Source of the DNA: Pseudoxanthomonas sp.
GTDB lineage: Bacteria; Pseudomonadota; Gammaproteobacteria; Xanthomonadales; Xanthomonadaceae
Assembly: GCF_002863005.1 (NCBI RefSeq)
Contig: NZ_PKDG01000019.1
Span: forward strand, 62,001-126,000
Direction: 5' to 3'
Length of the DNA stretch: 64,000 nucleotides
Part shown: in pieces, positions 1 through 10,302 of the stretch
Numbering within the stretch: the stretch's first letter is position 1
Layout of the letters: every line of letters starts with the position of its first letter
The notes under the pieces: model-generated
What the model was told of the DNA's origin: nothing
Database searches by the model: none
What the model saw: the letters and a program-made list of their open reading frames with translations, nothing else
Made by a program: the position numbers and the translations under genes

Positions 1-2405
1 CTGATCGAGATGGGACCGACCGGCGCGCGCCACAGCAGCGAGATGCCCGTGGAGGCGCGCAACTGGCCGGCGTCGAAGTTGTCCACGCCGTCGAACACGT
101 TGCCGAAGTCGAAGAACGCCGCGATACGCGCCGCGTTGGAATCGAACAGCTTCGGGAAGATCAGTTCCACCGAGCCGGTGGTCTTCAACGAGCCGCCCAG
201 CGGCTGGCCGCGATAGCCCGAGATGACCTCCGAGCGCGGACCCAGCGTGTTGTCGCGGAAACCGCGCACCGAGCGCGTACCGCCGGCATAGAAGTTCTCG
301 AAGAACGGCAGGCCGGTCGCCACCAGGGTGCGGTCCAGGGTGCCGCCATCCGCACACGTGCCATCCGCGGCCGGCGGCGTGGTGGTGCCCTGGCCGGGGA
401 TCTGCGGATCCGAGCCGTTCCCGCGGCAGATGTACCGGTAGATGTCGGAGCCGTAGCTGTCGCCGTAGCCGATCTCGGCACGCGTGTTCAGCACCAGCGC
501 CGGGCTGATCGACCAGTACTTGGAGAACTCGTAGTTGAGCTTGTAGTACTCGACCGTGGAACCCGGCAGCGCGATTTCCGCCGACACGCGCTGGTAGGTG
601 CCGCCCGTCGGCATGAAGTAGTCGTTGCGCGTGTCGCGCGCCCAGCCCAGCTCCGTGCGCCAGGCATGGAAGGTGCGCTGGCCGACGGCATTGATGTAGT
701 CGATGATCGATGACGGCGTGGATCCGCCGAAGGTCAGGATTTCATTGCTGTCGACGCCGAACAGCAGCGAGACGGTGTCGTTCTCGGTGATGGGCAGGCC
801 CAGCACGCCCTGCGCCGCGGCGCTGGTGGTGGAGTACTGCGCGGTGTTGAAGTCCGAGTAGTCGAACTCGCGCCACCACAGGTTGTAGCCCAGCGACATG
901 CCTTCGTCGGTGAAGAACGGGTTGGTGTACGAGAACGAATAGCGCTGCAGGTAATCGCTGCGCTGCGCTTCCACCGACACGCGGTTGCCGCCGCCGAGGA
1001 AGTTGTTCTGCGACAGCTGGATGGAGGTGGTCAGGCCGGACAGCTGCGAATAACCCAGGCCGAACACGAAGCTGCCGGACGTGGTTTCCTTGACGTTGAA
1101 GACCACGTCGACCTGGTCGGACGTTCCCGGCACCGGGGTGGTCTCGACATCGACCGTCTCGAAATAGCCCAGGCGGCGCAGGCGCACGCGCGAGCGGTCG
1201 ACGGCCACCTGCGAGAACCAGCTGCCTTCGAACTGCCGCATCTCGCGGCGTAGCACTTCGTCGGACGTGCGCGTATTGCCCTTGAAGAGGATGCGGCGCA
1301 CGTTGACGCGCGGACCCGGCACGACCTGCAGGTTGATGGCGACGGTGCGGTTTTCGCGATCTATGGTCGGGATCGGCGTGACCTGCGCGAAGGCGTGGCC
1401 GATGTTGCCCAGCGTCGAGGTGATCGAATCGGACGTCATTTCCAGCAGGATGCGCGAGAACGTCTGTTCCGGCTTCACGATCACCAACTTCTCGATCTCT
1501 TCCTTCGGCAGCACCGTGTCGCCGGTGACCTTCACGTCGGAGATCTTGTACTGCTCGCCTTCGGTGATGCCGGCGGTTATGAACATGTCGCGCTTGTCGG
1601 GACTGATCGACACCTGGGTGGAGTCGATGTTGAAGTCCACGTAGCCGCGGTCCAGGTACCAGGAATTCAGGCGCTCCATGTCGCCGGACAGCTTTTCCTT
1701 GGAATACTGGTCATCGCGGCGGTACCAGGACAGCCAGCTCGACTCCTTGGATTCCCAGTTCTCCAGCAGGTCTTCGGTCTCGAACTTCTCCGCGCCCACG
1801 ACGTTGACGTGCTTGATCTTGGCGGCCTTGCCTTCCTTGACCGCGATGGTGACGTCCACGCGGTTCCGGTCCAGCGGGCTCACGGTCGGCGTGATGTCGA
1901 CGTTGTACTTGCCGCGGTTGTTGTACTGGCGCACCAGCTCCTGGGTCACCCGGTCCAGGCTCAGGCGGTCGAAGGTTTCGCCCTCGGACAGGCCGATGTC
2001 CTTCAGGCCGGTCATCAGGTCTTCCGTCTTGATGTCCTTGTTGCCGGTCAGCGTCAGCTTGTTGATGGCGGGGCGCTCGGCGACCGTCACCACCAGGATG
2101 TCGCCCTGGCGGTCGAGCTTGACGTCTTCGAAGAAGCCGGTCTTGTAGAGCGCACGGATCGACTCGGCCACGCTGGCGGAGGTGACGACGTCGCCACGCT
2201 CGATGGGCAGGTAGGTCAGCGCGGTGCCGGTCGAGATGCGCTGCAGGCCATCGATGCGGATATCCGTCGCGGTGAACGATGCGCTGCTCGACGGCGCGGC
2301 GGCCACGGGCGCGGCAGCGGGTTCCGTCGTCTGGGCCAGTGCCGGCATGGCGATGGCCGAAGCCAGGGCGAGGGCAAGCAGGCGGCGGGAAGGCAGTCGC
2401 GTCAT
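1..2405 (-). CDS. bamA: BamA, outer membrane protein assembly factor (3' end cut by window)
   Basis: BamA is the central Omp85 barrel of the BAM complex, which folds and inserts beta-barrel proteins into the outer membrane. The protein begins MTRLPSRRLLALALASAIA with a cleavable Sec signal ending near ALAQ (residue 25). Then come five POTRA repeats (the first around FTATDIRIDGLQRIS) and the C-terminal barrel. About 801 codons are visible. The last readable residues, GISLLWRAPVGPISIS, match the region just before the final barrel strands, so roughly 30 residues lie outside the window. It is the last gene of a minus-strand operon, 122 bp after rseP. Family identity is clear from the sequence and from the rseP-bamA neighbourhood. 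Confidence 0.96.
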   Translation of the reverse strand, partial: MTRLPSRRLLALALASAIAMPALAQTTEPAAAPVAAAPSSSASFTATDIRIDGLQRISTGTALTYLPIERGDVVTSASVAESIRALYKTGFFEDVKLDRQGDILVVTVAERPAINKLTLTGNKDIKTEDLMTGLKDIGLSEGETFDRLSLDRVTQELVRQYNNRGKYNVDITPTVSPLDRNRVDVTIAVKEGKAAKIKHVNVVGAEKFETEDLLENWESKESSWLSWYRRDDQYSKEKLSGDMERLNSWYLDRGYVDFNIDSTQVSISPDKRDMFITAGITEGEQYKISDVKVTGDTVLPKEEIEKLVIVKPEQTFSRILLEMTSDSITSTLGNIGHAFAQVTPIPTIDRENRTVAINLQVVPGPRVNVRRILFKGNTRTSDEVLRREMRQFEGSWFSQVAVDRSRVRLRRLGYFETVDVETTPVPGTSDQVDVVFNVKETTSGSFVFGLGYSQLSGLTTSIQLSQNNFLGGGNRVSVEAQRSDYLQRYSFSYTNPFFTDEGMSLGYNLWWREFDYSDFNTAQYSTTSAAAQGVLGLPITENDTVSLLFGVDSNEILTFGGSTPSSIIDYINAVGQRTFHAWRTELGWARDTRNDYFMPTGGTYQRVSAEIALPGSTVEYYKLNYEFSKYWSISPALVLNTRAEIGYGDSYGSDIYRYICRGNGSDPQIPGQGTTTPPAADGTCADGGTLDRTLVATGLPFFENFYAGGTRSVRGFRDNTLGPRSEVISGYRGQPLGGSLKTTGSVELIFPKLFDSNAARIAAFFDFGNVFDGVDNFDAGQLRASTGISLLWRAPVGPISI

Positions 2406-2527
2406 CGTTACATCCGGTTGGGGTGGTTCCTGCGGGGCAGGAGTGGACTGCAGGGCAGCGGTCCGGGGTGTTGCCAGGGGAAGGGTGGCGGCCTTTGGGC
2501 GGGCCGGCCCGAAGAAGTTCAGGGGCA

Positions 2528-3904
2528 TCAGGTCACCAGACGCGTCATCAGACGCAGGATGTCGTTGTAGAACGCCAATCCCATCAGGCCCGCCAGCGCG
2601 GCCAGGCCCACATATTGTCCGGCCACCATGTGGCGCTCGCTCAAGGGGCTGCCCTTGACCAATTCAATAAGGTAATACAGCAGGTGCCCGCCGTCCAAGA
2701 CGGGGATCGGCAGCAGGTTGATGATGGCCAGGCTGAGGGACATGGCCGCCAGGAACCACAGGAACCAATCCGGACCCCGTTGGGCCGAGACATTGGCGAC
2801 CTGCGCGATGGTGATGGGACCCGACACGTTCTTCAACGATGCGTCGCCCGTCAGCATGCGGCGGATCATGCCGAGGGAGTCGCTGGTCAGCTTGCCCGTC
2901 TCGCGCACGGCCGCTGGAAGAGCGGCGACGGGGCCGAAGTGGAGTCGGGCGTCGTAAGCGGGCATCGTCCGCTTGTCGGGAGGGGCGAGACCGAGCGCCC
3001 AATAATGCCCTTTGCCGGCGTCGGGGTGCTTGGTCCAGCGCGGCGCAAGCTCGAAGGCCAGCCGCTCGCCTGCCCGGTCCACCTCGATCATGGCGGTCCC
3101 GCCGCGCTTGCCGAGGGCATCGACCTGACGGGCGATATCGTCGAAGCCATGCACCAGATGACCATCCACCGCGGTGACGGTGTCGCCAGGCTTGAGGAAG
3201 CCGTCCGCGACGGAGTTGGCTGCGACCTTGCCGATGGTGGCCGGCGTCACCCAATGCTGCCAGACCAGTCCAGTCAGGCCGACCGTGTTTTCCTGGTCGA
3301 ACCCGTCCGGCAGTCGCGACAGCGGGAGCGTGACGAGGCGCGTGGTGCCGTCTGCGGCTTCCACCTCAAGGGGAACGTCTTCGCCGTCGATGGCAGCCTT
3401 GGTCAGTACGATCGATGCATCAGTCCACGTGTCGATCGTGCGGTTGCCGACGTGCAGGATCCGGTCGCCACGCTTTAGGCCGGCATCGGCGGCGATGCCC
3501 GACACGCTGCCCACCGTGGCCGAGTAGTCCTGCTTGCCGATCACGAACATGACCCACAGCAGGAGCACGCACAGCAGGATGTTGGCCAGCGGACCCGCCG
3601 CCACCACCGCGATGCGCTGCCACACGGACTTGCGGTTGAAGGCCTGGTCGAGCTGGGCGGCGGGGACGTCGCCCTCAGCTTCGTCCAGCATCTTCACGTA
3701 GCCGCCGAGTGGAATAGCGGCCACCGCGAATTCGGTGCCGTGGCGATCGCGTCGGGACCACAACGGCTTTCCGAAGCCCACCGAGAAGCGCAGCACCTTC
3801 ACGCCGCAACGGCGTGCGACCCAGTAATGGCCGAATTCATGGAACGTGACCAACACGCCCAGTGCCACGATCATCCACCAGATTGAGCCCAGCACTTCAC
3901 TCAT
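2528..3904 (-). CDS. rseP: RseP, site-2 intramembrane zinc metalloprotease
   Basis: RseP cleaves the anti-sigma factor RseA within the inner membrane during the sigma-E envelope stress response and removes remnant signal peptides. At 458 residues it is close to the family length. The zinc site HEFGH lies at residues 22-26 in the first membrane segment, two PDZ modules fill the periplasmic middle, and a C-terminal PIPVLDGG motif supplies the third zinc ligand. It lies 13 bp after dxr and before bamA, so it is co-transcribed with its envelope-biogenesis partner. Confidence 0.96.
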   Translation of the reverse strand: MSEVLGSIWWMIVALGVLVTFHEFGHYWVARRCGVKVLRFSVGFGKPLWSRRDRHGTEFAVAAIPLGGYVKMLDEAEGDVPAAQLDQAFNRKSVWQRIAVVAAGPLANILLCVLLLWVMFVIGKQDYSATVGSVSGIAADAGLKRGDRILHVGNRTIDTWTDASIVLTKAAIDGEDVPLEVEAADGTTRLVTLPLSRLPDGFDQENTVGLTGLVWQHWVTPATIGKVAANSVADGFLKPGDTVTAVDGHLVHGFDDIARQVDALGKRGGTAMIEVDRAGERLAFELAPRWTKHPDAGKGHYWALGLAPPDKRTMPAYDARLHFGPVAALPAAVRETGKLTSDSLGMIRRMLTGDASLKNVSGPITIAQVANVSAQRGPDWFLWFLAAMSLSLAIINLLPIPVLDGGHLLYYLIELVKGSPLSERHMVAGQYVGLAALAGLMGLAFYNDILRLMTRLVT

Positions 3905-3917
3905 CGGATGTCGGCGC

Positions 3918-5105
3918 TCATCGGGAAAGGTGGCTTGCGAGGTTGCGTTCGGTCAGCCGGCGAGCCTGTGCATCCGCTGCCAGCAGCACCTCCAGCGAAT
4001 CCGCCGGCGCCGCAGGCAGCGCAGCGAGGGCGTCCTCGACCAGCGCGGGGATGGATAGGAAACCGATGCGGCCCTGAAGAAAGGCTGAAACGGCGACTTC
4101 GTTCGCCGCGTTCAGCACGGCGGGGGCGGTGCCGCCCGCCGCCATGGCGTCCCAGGCCAGCCGCAGGCAGGGGAACGCGTCGGTGTCGGGCGCTTCGAAC
4201 TCCAGGCGCGGGTGGGCCAACAGGTCGAGCCCACCCACCCCGGATGCGATCCGTTCGGGCCAGCCGAGGCCGACCGCCAGCGAGGTGCGCATGTCGGGCA
4301 GGCCGAGTTGCGCCAGCGTCGAGCCATCGACGAATTCCACCAGCGAGTGCACCAGGCTCTGCGGATGCACCAGCACGTCCAGCCGCTCGCGTCCGACACC
4401 GAACAGGTGGTGGGCTTCGATCAGCTCCAGGCCCTTGTTCATCAGGGTGGCCGAATCGACCGAGATCTTCGGCCCCATCGACCATTTCGGATGCGCGACG
4501 GCCTGTTCGCGGGTGACCTGCGCGAGTTCGGCGCGGCTGCGTCCGCGGAAAGGTCCGCCCGACGCGGTCAGCACGATGCGGCTTACGTCGGCCTGAGCCT
4601 GTCGTGAACGCAGGCACTGGAAGATGGCGTTGTGCTCGCTGTCGATCGGGATGATCTCGGCGCTCGCCGCGTCCGCCGCAGCGGTCACCAGTTCGCCGGC
4701 GAGCACCAGCGACTCCTTGTTCGCCAGCAGCAAGCGCTTGCCCGCGCGGGCCGCCGCCAGGGTCGAGGACAAGCCGGCCGCTCCGACGATCGCGGCGACC
4801 ACGACCTCACAGTCGGGCGCGGCCACCAGCGCGTCGAGGGCGGCCACGCCGGCATGCGCGCGCGTCGCCAGGCCGGCATCGGCCAGACCGTCGCGCAGGC
4901 GCGCGTAGAGGTCGGCGTCGGCGATCACCGCGTGGTCGGGTCGATGCGCTGCGCACAAGGACAGCAGCGCGTCGACGTTGCCGCCGGCTGCCAGCACGCT
5001 GGCGCGGTAGCGGTCCGGATGGCGCGCGATGACGTCCAGCGCCGACGCGCCGATCGAGCCGGTCGCGCCCAGGACGGCCACGTTGCGGGAGGCGGGCATG
5101 GACAT
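3918..5105 (-). CDS. dxr: 1-deoxy-D-xylulose 5-phosphate reductoisomerase
   Basis: Dxr converts DXP to 2-C-methyl-D-erythritol 4-phosphate with NADPH, the first committed step of the MEP isoprenoid pathway. The N-terminal [14 protein letters not shown] is the NADPH-binding Rossmann motif. Substrate and metal-site segments such as [14 protein letters not shown] and SASGGPFRG are present. The start is either ATG 5105 (MSMPASRN, 395 aa) or ATG 5099 (393 aa); both fit the usual 390-400 aa. The gene begins 2 bp after the cdsA stop, so translation is probably coupled. The long open frame that extends upstream through cdsA is not part of the gene. Confidence 0.96.
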   Translation of the reverse strand: MSMPASRNVAVLGATGSIGASALDVIARHPDRYRASVLAAGGNVDALLSLCAAHRPDHAVIADADLYARLRDGLADAGLATRAHAGVAALDALVAAPDCEVVVAAIVGAAGLSSTLAAARAGKRLLLANKESLVLAGELVTAAADAASAEIIPIDSEHNAIFQCLRSRQAQADVSRIVLTASGGPFRGRSRAELAQVTREQAVAHPKWSMGPKISVDSATLMNKGLELIEAHHLFGVGRERLDVLVHPQSLVHSLVEFVDGSTLAQLGLPDMRTSLAVGLGWPERIASGVGGLDLLAHPRLEFEAPDTDAFPCLRLAWDAMAAGGTAPAVLNAANEVAVSAFLQGRIGFLSIPALVEDALAALPAAPADSLEVLLAADAQARRLTERNLASHLSR

Positions 5106-5107
5106 GC

Positions 5108-5968
5108 TCAGAACCCGAAGACTTCCTTGCCCAGTACGAAGATGGGCAGGGCCGCCAGCACGCCGTCGATGCGGTCGAGCACGCCACCGTGGCCCGGGAT
5201 CAGGTCGCCCGAATCCTTGGCGCCGACATGCCGCTTGAGCAGGCTTTCGAAGAGGTCGCCGACGACCGAGAACAGCACCGTGAACACCGCCACGACCAGC
5301 ACGCCGGGCAGGTGTCCGGCGCCTGCGCCGGCGATCAGCGCACCGGCCACGGCGACCACCATGCCGGCGACCAGGCCGCCCAGCAGACCTTCCAGCGTCT
5401 TGTTGGGGCTGATCCGTGGTGCCAGCTTGCGGCCGCCGAACCAGCGACCACCGAAGTGACGGCCGGCGAAGTAGGCGCCGCTGTCCGCGGCCCACACGAT
5501 GGCCAGCGCGACGAACAGCCAGATGTGTCCGTTCGGCTGCGACGAATGGATCAGGCCGAGCGCGCACCAGGCGGGCACCACGGCCAGCGTGCCGGCCGCC
5601 AGCTTGAACACCCGCGCCCAGGTCTCGTGGTCGGAGGCGAAGGTGAAGAAGCGCAGCCACAGCAACGCCAGCAACCACCATCCCACGCCGACCAGCGCCA
5701 TCAGGCGCAGCGGTACCAGGTCGGTGGCGTCGCCCGAGCCACGCGAGGCCCATACCAGCGCCACCATCACCAGCAGGTTGGCGGTCAGCAGCACCGTGCG
5801 CTGCAGGGTGTCGTCGATTTCGGCGAGCTTGAACCATTCCCACAGGCCGACCAGGAACACCAGCGCCGCCAGCATGGCCAGCCACGAGGTGGGCAGCAGC
5901 AGGATCGCCCCGATGGCGAACGGCGCCATCACCAGTGCGGCGATGACACGGGTGCGGGTGGCGCTCAT
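5108..5968 (-). CDS. cdsA: phosphatidate cytidylyltransferase (CDP-diglyceride synthase)
   Basis: CdsA makes CDP-diacylglycerol from phosphatidic acid and CTP at the inner membrane, the branch point for all phospholipids. The 286-residue product is largely hydrophobic, with about eight membrane segments. Its C-terminal signature is visible as [12 protein letters not shown] followed by [19 protein letters not shown], which carries the catalytic acidic residues. The start at 5968 (MSATRTRV) overlaps the uppS stop as ATGA, a four-base overlap typical of coupled genes. Confidence 0.96.
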   Translation of the reverse strand: MSATRTRVIAALVMAPFAIGAILLLPTSWLAMLAALVFLVGLWEWFKLAEIDDTLQRTVLLTANLLVMVALVWASRGSGDATDLVPLRLMALVGVGWWLLALLWLRFFTFASDHETWARVFKLAAGTLAVVPAWCALGLIHSSQPNGHIWLFVALAIVWAADSGAYFAGRHFGGRWFGGRKLAPRISPNKTLEGLLGGLVAGMVVAVAGALIAGAGAGHLPGVLVVAVFTVLFSVVGDLFESLLKRHVGAKDSGDLIPGHGGVLDRIDGVLAALPIFVLGKEVFGF

Positions 5969-6723
5969 GCGGGGTGATCCTCGGTGGCGCTGCCGGCGAC
6001 CTGGGCGCTGGTCAGGCCGAAGCGGCGCTCGCGCTGCGCGAAGTCGTCCAGCGCGCGCTGCAGCAGCGCCGCGTCCAGGTCGGGCCACAGCACATCGGTG
6101 AACCAGAGTTCGGTGTACGCCAGCTGCCACAGCAGGAAGTTGCTGACGCGGTGGTCGCCACCGGTGCGGATGAACAGGTCGGGCGCGGGCAGGTCGGCCA
6201 GTGCCACCTGCGAGCCGAGGGCGGCTTCGTCGATGTCTTCGGGTCGCAGCCGGCCGGCGGCGACCTCCGTGGCCAGTGCCCGCGCGGCGTGCGCGATGTC
6301 CTGGCGCCCGCCATAGCTGGCGGCGATGACCAGGTGCAGGCGTCCGTTGGCGCGGGTCAGTGCCTCTGCGGCGTCCATCCGCGCGCGGATGTCGGTCGAG
6401 AAGCGGGCCCGGTCACCGATGAAGCGCACGCGCACCGAGCGCCGGTGCAGTTCGTCGACCTCGCGGTCCAGCGCGTTGAGGAACAGTTTCATCAGCGCAC
6501 CGACTTCCTCTTCCGGACGCCCCCAGTTTTCGCTGGAGAACGCGAACAGGGTCAGCGCGCCGATACCGCGCTCCAGGCAGAAGTCGATGCAGAGGTTGAC
6601 CGCGCGTGCGCCGGCGCGGTGGCCGATCACGCGGGGACGGCGACGGCGTTCCGCCCAGCGCCCGTTGCCGTCCATGATGACGGCCAGGTGGCGGGGCACG
6701 GACGGGGAAGCGGCAGGGGACAT
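5965..6723 (-). CDS. uppS: undecaprenyl diphosphate synthase (di-trans,poly-cis)
   Basis: UppS is a cytosolic cis-prenyltransferase that adds eight isopentenyl units to farnesyl diphosphate, making the C55 carrier for peptidoglycan and O-antigen. The motif [16 protein letters not shown] carries the catalytic Asp18. The region [11 protein letters not shown] and the C-terminal [15 protein letters not shown] with [10 protein letters not shown] are the other conserved blocks. Length 252 aa is normal. The start at 6723 lies 8 bp after the frr stop. With dxr downstream it joins isoprenoid supply and use in one operon. Confidence 0.96.
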   Translation of the reverse strand: MSPAASPSVPRHLAVIMDGNGRWAERRRRPRVIGHRAGARAVNLCIDFCLERGIGALTLFAFSSENWGRPEEEVGALMKLFLNALDREVDELHRRSVRVRFIGDRARFSTDIRARMDAAEALTRANGRLHLVIAASYGGRQDIAHAARALATEVAAGRLRPEDIDEAALGSQVALADLPAPDLFIRTGGDHRVSNFLLWQLAYTELWFTDVLWPDLDAALLQRALDDFAQRERRFGLTSAQVAGSATEDHPA

Positions 6724-6731
6724 GGCAGTCC

Positions 6732-7289
6732 TCAGACCGCCATCAATTCCTGCTCCTTGGCCTTCACCACATCGTCGACGTCCTTGATGGACTTGTCGGT
6801 GAGCTTCTGGATCTCGTCTTCGGTCCGGCGCTCTTCGTCTTCGGTGATCTGCTTGTCCTTCAGCAGGTCCTTGACCTGCTGGTTGGCGTCGCGGCGGATG
6901 TTGCGGATGGCGACCTTGGCATCCTCGCCTTCGCTGTGCACGACCTTCGAGAGCTCCTTGCGGCGCTCTTCCGTCAGCGCGGGCAGGTTCAGCCGGATGG
7001 TGGTGCCGGCGGTGTTCGGCGTCAGGCCCAGATCCGATGCCAGGATGGCCTTCTCCACCGCGCCGACCATCTGCTTCTCCCACGGGGTGATCGTGAGGGA
7101 GCGCGAGTCGGAGATCGTCACCGTGGCCACTTGGCTCAGCGGCATGTCCGAACCGTAGTAGTTGACCTTCAGGTGTTCCACCAGGGCCGTGGAGGCACGG
7201 CCGGTGCGCACCTTGATCAGGGTGTGGCGGAGCGCTTCGATGCTCTTGGTCATGCGCGCCTGCGCGTCTTTCTTGATGTCGTTGAGCAT
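6732..7289 (-). CDS. frr: ribosome recycling factor
   Basis: RRF, with EF-G, splits the post-termination ribosome. The 185-residue protein is exactly the usual length and shows the family pattern from [13 protein letters not shown], through the conserved [17 protein letters not shown], to the C-terminal helical region. It heads the operon frr-uppS-cdsA-dxr-rseP-bamA. In many proteobacteria pyrH sits directly upstream, but here a CDF transporter gene lies between them. Confidence 0.97.
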   Translation of the reverse strand: MLNDIKKDAQARMTKSIEALRHTLIKVRTGRASTALVEHLKVNYYGSDMPLSQVATVTISDSRSLTITPWEKQMVGAVEKAILASDLGLTPNTAGTTIRLNLPALTEERRKELSKVVHSEGEDAKVAIRNIRRDANQQVKDLLKDKQITEDEERRTEDEIQKLTDKSIKDVDDVVKAKEQELMAV

Positions 7290-7322
7290 CGCCCTTTCCG
7301 TTGCAAAGCCTGTAAACGACGG

Positions 7323-7351
7323 ATTATAGGGCGATTCGGCCCCGTTGCCGA
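7323..7351 (-). promoter_or_regulatory. candidate sigma-70 promoter of the frr operon
   Basis: A perfect -10 hexamer TATAAT reads on the minus strand at 7328-7323, 34 bp upstream of the frr start. The -35 position (about 7351-7346, TCGGCA) is poor. This is a visual call without expression support. Confidence 0.4.
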
Positions 7352-7354
7352 CCG

Positions 7355-8296
7355 TCAGGGGCCGGTCCGGTGCGAATGATGCGGTGCCGCATCATGCAGA
7401 TCGTGGCCGCAGCCCGCGCCCCGTTCGATCTGCAGCGTGGCGTGGTTGATGCCGAAGCGATGGTCCAGCGCATGCACCGTGGCGTCGATGAACGCGTCGT
7501 GGTCGTCGTCCCGCGCCCGCACCAGGTGCGCGGTCAAGGCGATCTCGTTGGCGCCGAGGGACCAGATGTGGAGGTGGTGCACAGCCGACACGCCGGGCTG
7601 TTCCTGCAGGAATGCGCGGACTTCGTCAGGATCCACGTGGCCCGGCACCGCGTCCATGGCGGCGTCGAAACTGGCCCGCAGCAGCCCCCACGACCCGACG
7701 GCGACGACCACGGCGATCAGCAGCGCGGTAGCCGGATCCAGCCACGCCCAGCCCAGGGTCGCCATGCCGACGCCAGCCAGCACGGCAGCCAGCGACACGG
7801 CGGCGTCGGCCATCAGGTGCAGGAAAGCGCCGCGCTTGTTGAGGTCGTGCAGGTGGCCGTCCTTGACCAGCCAGGCGGCGCCGAGGTTGACCAGGATGCC
7901 GAGCGAGGCGACCACGATGACCGGTGTGGCGGGAATTTCCGGCGGCGCGCTGAAGCGTCGGAACGCTTCCCAGCCCAATGCGCCCGAGAAGACCATCAGC
8001 AGGATGGCGTTGGCCAGCGGCGACAGCAGCGTCGCGCGCCGCCAACCGTAGGTGTGGCGTCCGCGCGGCGGACGTCCGGCCAGGGCGGCGGCGCCCCATG
8101 CCAGGGCGAGCCCGAGGACATCGCCGAGGTTGTGCAGCGCATCCGACAGCAGCGCCAGCGAATTCGTGTGGAAGCCGTAGCCCGCTTCGATGGCGGTGTA
8201 GGCGAGATTGATCAGCGTGACCCACGCGAACGTGCGCGTGGCCGATGCCTGCGGGTGGGCGTGCGCCCCGTGCCCGTGGTGATGTGCGTGTCCCAT
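7355..8296 (-). CDS. cation diffusion facilitator (CDF) family metal exporter, ZitB-like
   Basis: This is a proton-coupled exporter of Zn(II) or related divalent metals across the inner membrane. The 313-residue protein starts with a histidine-rich cytosolic tail, [15 protein letters not shown]. Six membrane segments follow, with the metal-site helices [14 protein letters not shown] (TM2) and [12 protein letters not shown] (TM5), then a C-terminal cytoplasmic domain. The His/Asp arrangement fits zinc-type CDFs. It sits between frr and pyrH, breaking a commonly contiguous pair. I see no metal-regulator operator. Confidence 0.88.
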   Translation of the reverse strand: MGHAHHHGHGAHAHPQASATRTFAWVTLINLAYTAIEAGYGFHTNSLALLSDALHNLGDVLGLALAWGAAALAGRPPRGRHTYGWRRATLLSPLANAILLMVFSGALGWEAFRRFSAPPEIPATPVIVVASLGILVNLGAAWLVKDGHLHDLNKRGAFLHLMADAAVSLAAVLAGVGMATLGWAWLDPATALLIAVVVAVGSWGLLRASFDAAMDAVPGHVDPDEVRAFLQEQPGVSAVHHLHIWSLGANEIALTAHLVRARDDDHDAFIDATVHALDHRFGINHATLQIERGAGCGHDLHDAAPHHSHRTGP

Positions 8297-8404
8297 GGCG
8301 GACTAGGGTGCCTGCGGCCCTGTGCGAACACTATTACAGGGGCGATCGCGTCCCACGTGCCCGACGTGGCCGAAAGGCGCGGCCACCGGGGCCGCGCCCG
8401 TCAG

Positions 8405-9130
8405 TCAGTTGCGGCCCTTCACCAGCGTGCCGACATGCTCGCCGCGCAGGATGCGCATCAGGTTGCCGGGCACCGACAGGTCGTAGATGCGCAGCGGTAC
8501 GTCGCTGTCGCGGCACAGGGCGAACGCCGCCGTGTCCATCACCTGCAGGTCGCGCGCGATGACATCGTCGTAGGTCAGCTGGTCGTAGCGGACGGCATCG
8601 GCGTGCTTGCTGGGGTCCTTGTCGTAGACGCCGTCCACCTTGGTCGCCTTCAGCAGCAGGTCCGCACCGATCTCGATCGCCCGCAGCGCGGCGCCGGAAT
8701 CGGTGGTGAAGAAGGGGTTGCCGGTGCCTGCGGCGAAGATCGCGATGCGGCCCTTTTCCAGATGGCGGATCGCACGGCGGCGGATGTAGTCCTCGCAGAC
8801 GTCGTTGATCTTGATGGCGCTCATCACGCGGCACTTGGCGCCGAGCTTTTCCAGCGCGTCCTGCATGGCCAGCGCATTGATGACGGTCGCCAGCATGCCC
8901 ATCTGGTCGCCGGTGACCCGGTCCATGCCGCCGGCGGCCAGGCCGGCGCCGCGGAAAATGTTGCCGCCGCCGATCACCAGGCCCACTTCGGCGCCGGCGT
9001 CGCGCGCCTCGATGATCTCGCGGGCGATGCGGGTGATGACGGCGGGGTCGATGCCGTAGTCCTCGGCCCCCATCAGCGCCTCGCCGGACAGTTTGAGCAG
9101 GATGCGGCGATACACGAGGGGAGCGGGCAT
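8405..9130 (-). CDS. pyrH: UMP kinase
   Basis: PyrH is the hexameric bacterial UMP kinase (UMP + ATP to UDP), unrelated to eukaryotic UMP/CMP kinases. The nucleotide-binding motifs [13 protein letters not shown] and [13 protein letters not shown] lie near the N-terminus, and [17 protein letters not shown] is the conserved catalytic segment. I chose ATG 9130 (MPAPLVYRR, 241 aa), because a start 33 bp upstream would add a non-conserved [11 protein letters not shown] extension. Its usual partners rpsB-tsf are about 9.8 kb away in this genome. Confidence 0.96.
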   Translation of the reverse strand: MPAPLVYRRILLKLSGEALMGAEDYGIDPAVITRIAREIIEARDAGAEVGLVIGGGNIFRGAGLAAGGMDRVTGDQMGMLATVINALAMQDALEKLGAKCRVMSAIKINDVCEDYIRRRAIRHLEKGRIAIFAAGTGNPFFTTDSGAALRAIEIGADLLLKATKVDGVYDKDPSKHADAVRYDQLTYDDVIARDLQVMDTAAFALCRDSDVPLRIYDLSVPGNLMRILRGEHVGTLVKGRN

Positions 9131-9184
9131 GGGGATTTCTCGGCGTGGGGGCAAACGCGGCAATTCTAGCCGAGTGCCCCCGTC

Positions 9185-9541
9185 TCAGTCGCCGGGTTCG
9201 TAGATGGCGTAGAGCTTGCGCGCGGTTTCCAGCACCTCCCACGTGCCGGTGAAACCGGCCGGCACGATGAAGCTCTGGCCTGCCTCCAGCAGCACGTCGC
9301 TGCCGTCGTCACCGCGCAGGCGCATGCGTCCGCTGAGCAGGTGGCAGAACTCGTGTTCGGTGTACTGCACGCGCCACGCCCCGACGCTGCCTTCCCAGAC
9401 GCCGCAATGGAAGCGCTCGTCCTGCGTGGAATATGCGTTGGCGTGCGCCTGCCGCGGCGCGCCGTGCACGACGCGCTCCGCCGCGACCGGCGCACGCGTG
9501 GCTTCATCCGGGGAGTGCGGTACGGAAACGATGCGGGACAT
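9185..9541 (-). CDS. small cupin-domain protein (DUF861-like)
   Basis: This is a single-domain cupin of 118 residues. The core reads WRVQYTEHEFCHLLSGRMRLRGDDG followed by LEAGQSFIVPAGFTGTWEVLE, matching the cupin_3/DUF861 group that includes ureidoglycine aminohydrolase-like folds. The conserved metal-binding His/Glu are partly present (EHEFCH). The substrate cannot be assigned. It runs on the minus strand just upstream of pyrH and diverges from the AIM24 gene across a 65-bp gap. Confidence 0.75.
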   Translation of the reverse strand: MSRIVSVPHSPDEATRAPVAAERVVHGAPRQAHANAYSTQDERFHCGVWEGSVGAWRVQYTEHEFCHLLSGRMRLRGDDGSDVLLEAGQSFIVPAGFTGTWEVLETARKLYAIYEPGD

Positions 9542-9606
9542 GAGCGGAACCGGCAGGCGGGGCGACTATGATGTGGCCTTCTTTCGGCAACCATCAAGGA
9601 ACGGCC

Positions 9607-10302
9607 ATGAGCGTGCGCACCCTGCAGGAATTCCTCGCCTCGTCGCGTGAGAAGGATGCCAGTCCGGATGCCTTCGAGCTCGAGAGCCCGCACCTGCTCG
9701 AGGTGCGGTTGAACGGGCTGGTCTGGGCCAAGTCCGGCGCCATGGTCGCCCGCAAGGGGGCGGTCAAGTTCACCCGCCAGGGCGTGCTGGAGCAGGGCCT
9801 GGGCAACCTGCTGAAGAAGGCGGTCAGCGGGGAGGGCATGCAGTTGATGAAGATCGAGGGGCAGGGGCGCGTCTATCTGGCCGATGCCGGCAAGCGGATC
9901 ACCCTGCTGCGGCTCGCCGGGGAGGCCATCTTCGTCAACGGCAACGACGTGCTGGCCGTGGAGTCGGGCATCGAGAGCCGCATCACCATGATGCGCAAGG
10001 TCGCCGGCATGCTGTCCGGCGGGTTGTTCAACGTGCGCCTCAGCGGGCACGGCATCGTCGCGATCACGTCGCACTACGAACCGCTGACACTGCCGGTGAA
10101 TGCGCAGACCGGTCCGGTGTTTACCGACCCCAACGCCACCGTGGCGTGGTCGGGCAGCCTGACGCCCGAAATAGTCACCGACATCTCGCTGGGCACGCTG
10201 CTGGGACGGGGGTCCGGAGAAAGCGTGCAGCTACGGTTTGCGGGCGACGGCTGGGTGGTGGTGCAGCCCTACGAAGAAGTCGTGTACCAGCCGAGGCAAT
10301 AA
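9607..10302 (+). CDS. AIM24 family protein (DUF124)
   Basis: The 231-residue protein has the beta-helical AIM24/DUF124 fold signature. This includes repeated Gly-rich turns such as VWAKSGAMVARKGAVKF, an AGKRITLLRLAGEAIFVNGNDVLA block and the late GLFNVRLSGHGIVAITSH. Bacterial members are of unknown biochemical function; yeast Aim24 is mitochondrial. The start ATG 9607 follows an AAGGA ribosome site at 9596-9600. It stands alone, divergent from the cupin gene. Confidence 0.85.
   Translation: MSVRTLQEFLASSREKDASPDAFELESPHLLEVRLNGLVWAKSGAMVARKGAVKFTRQGVLEQGLGNLLKKAVSGEGMQLMKIEGQGRVYLADAGKRITLLRLAGEAIFVNGNDVLAVESGIESRITMMRKVAGMLSGGLFNVRLSGHGIVAITSHYEPLTLPVNAQTGPVFTDPNATVAWSGSLTPEIVTDISLGTLLGRGSGESVQLRFAGDGWVVVQPYEEVVYQPRQ

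Noticed and set aside
3918-5885. An apparent cdsA-region/dxr fusion of 655 residues
   Set aside because: The upstream half is out of frame with the real cdsA and lacks any conserved motif. dxr has its own start at 5105, directly after the cdsA stop.
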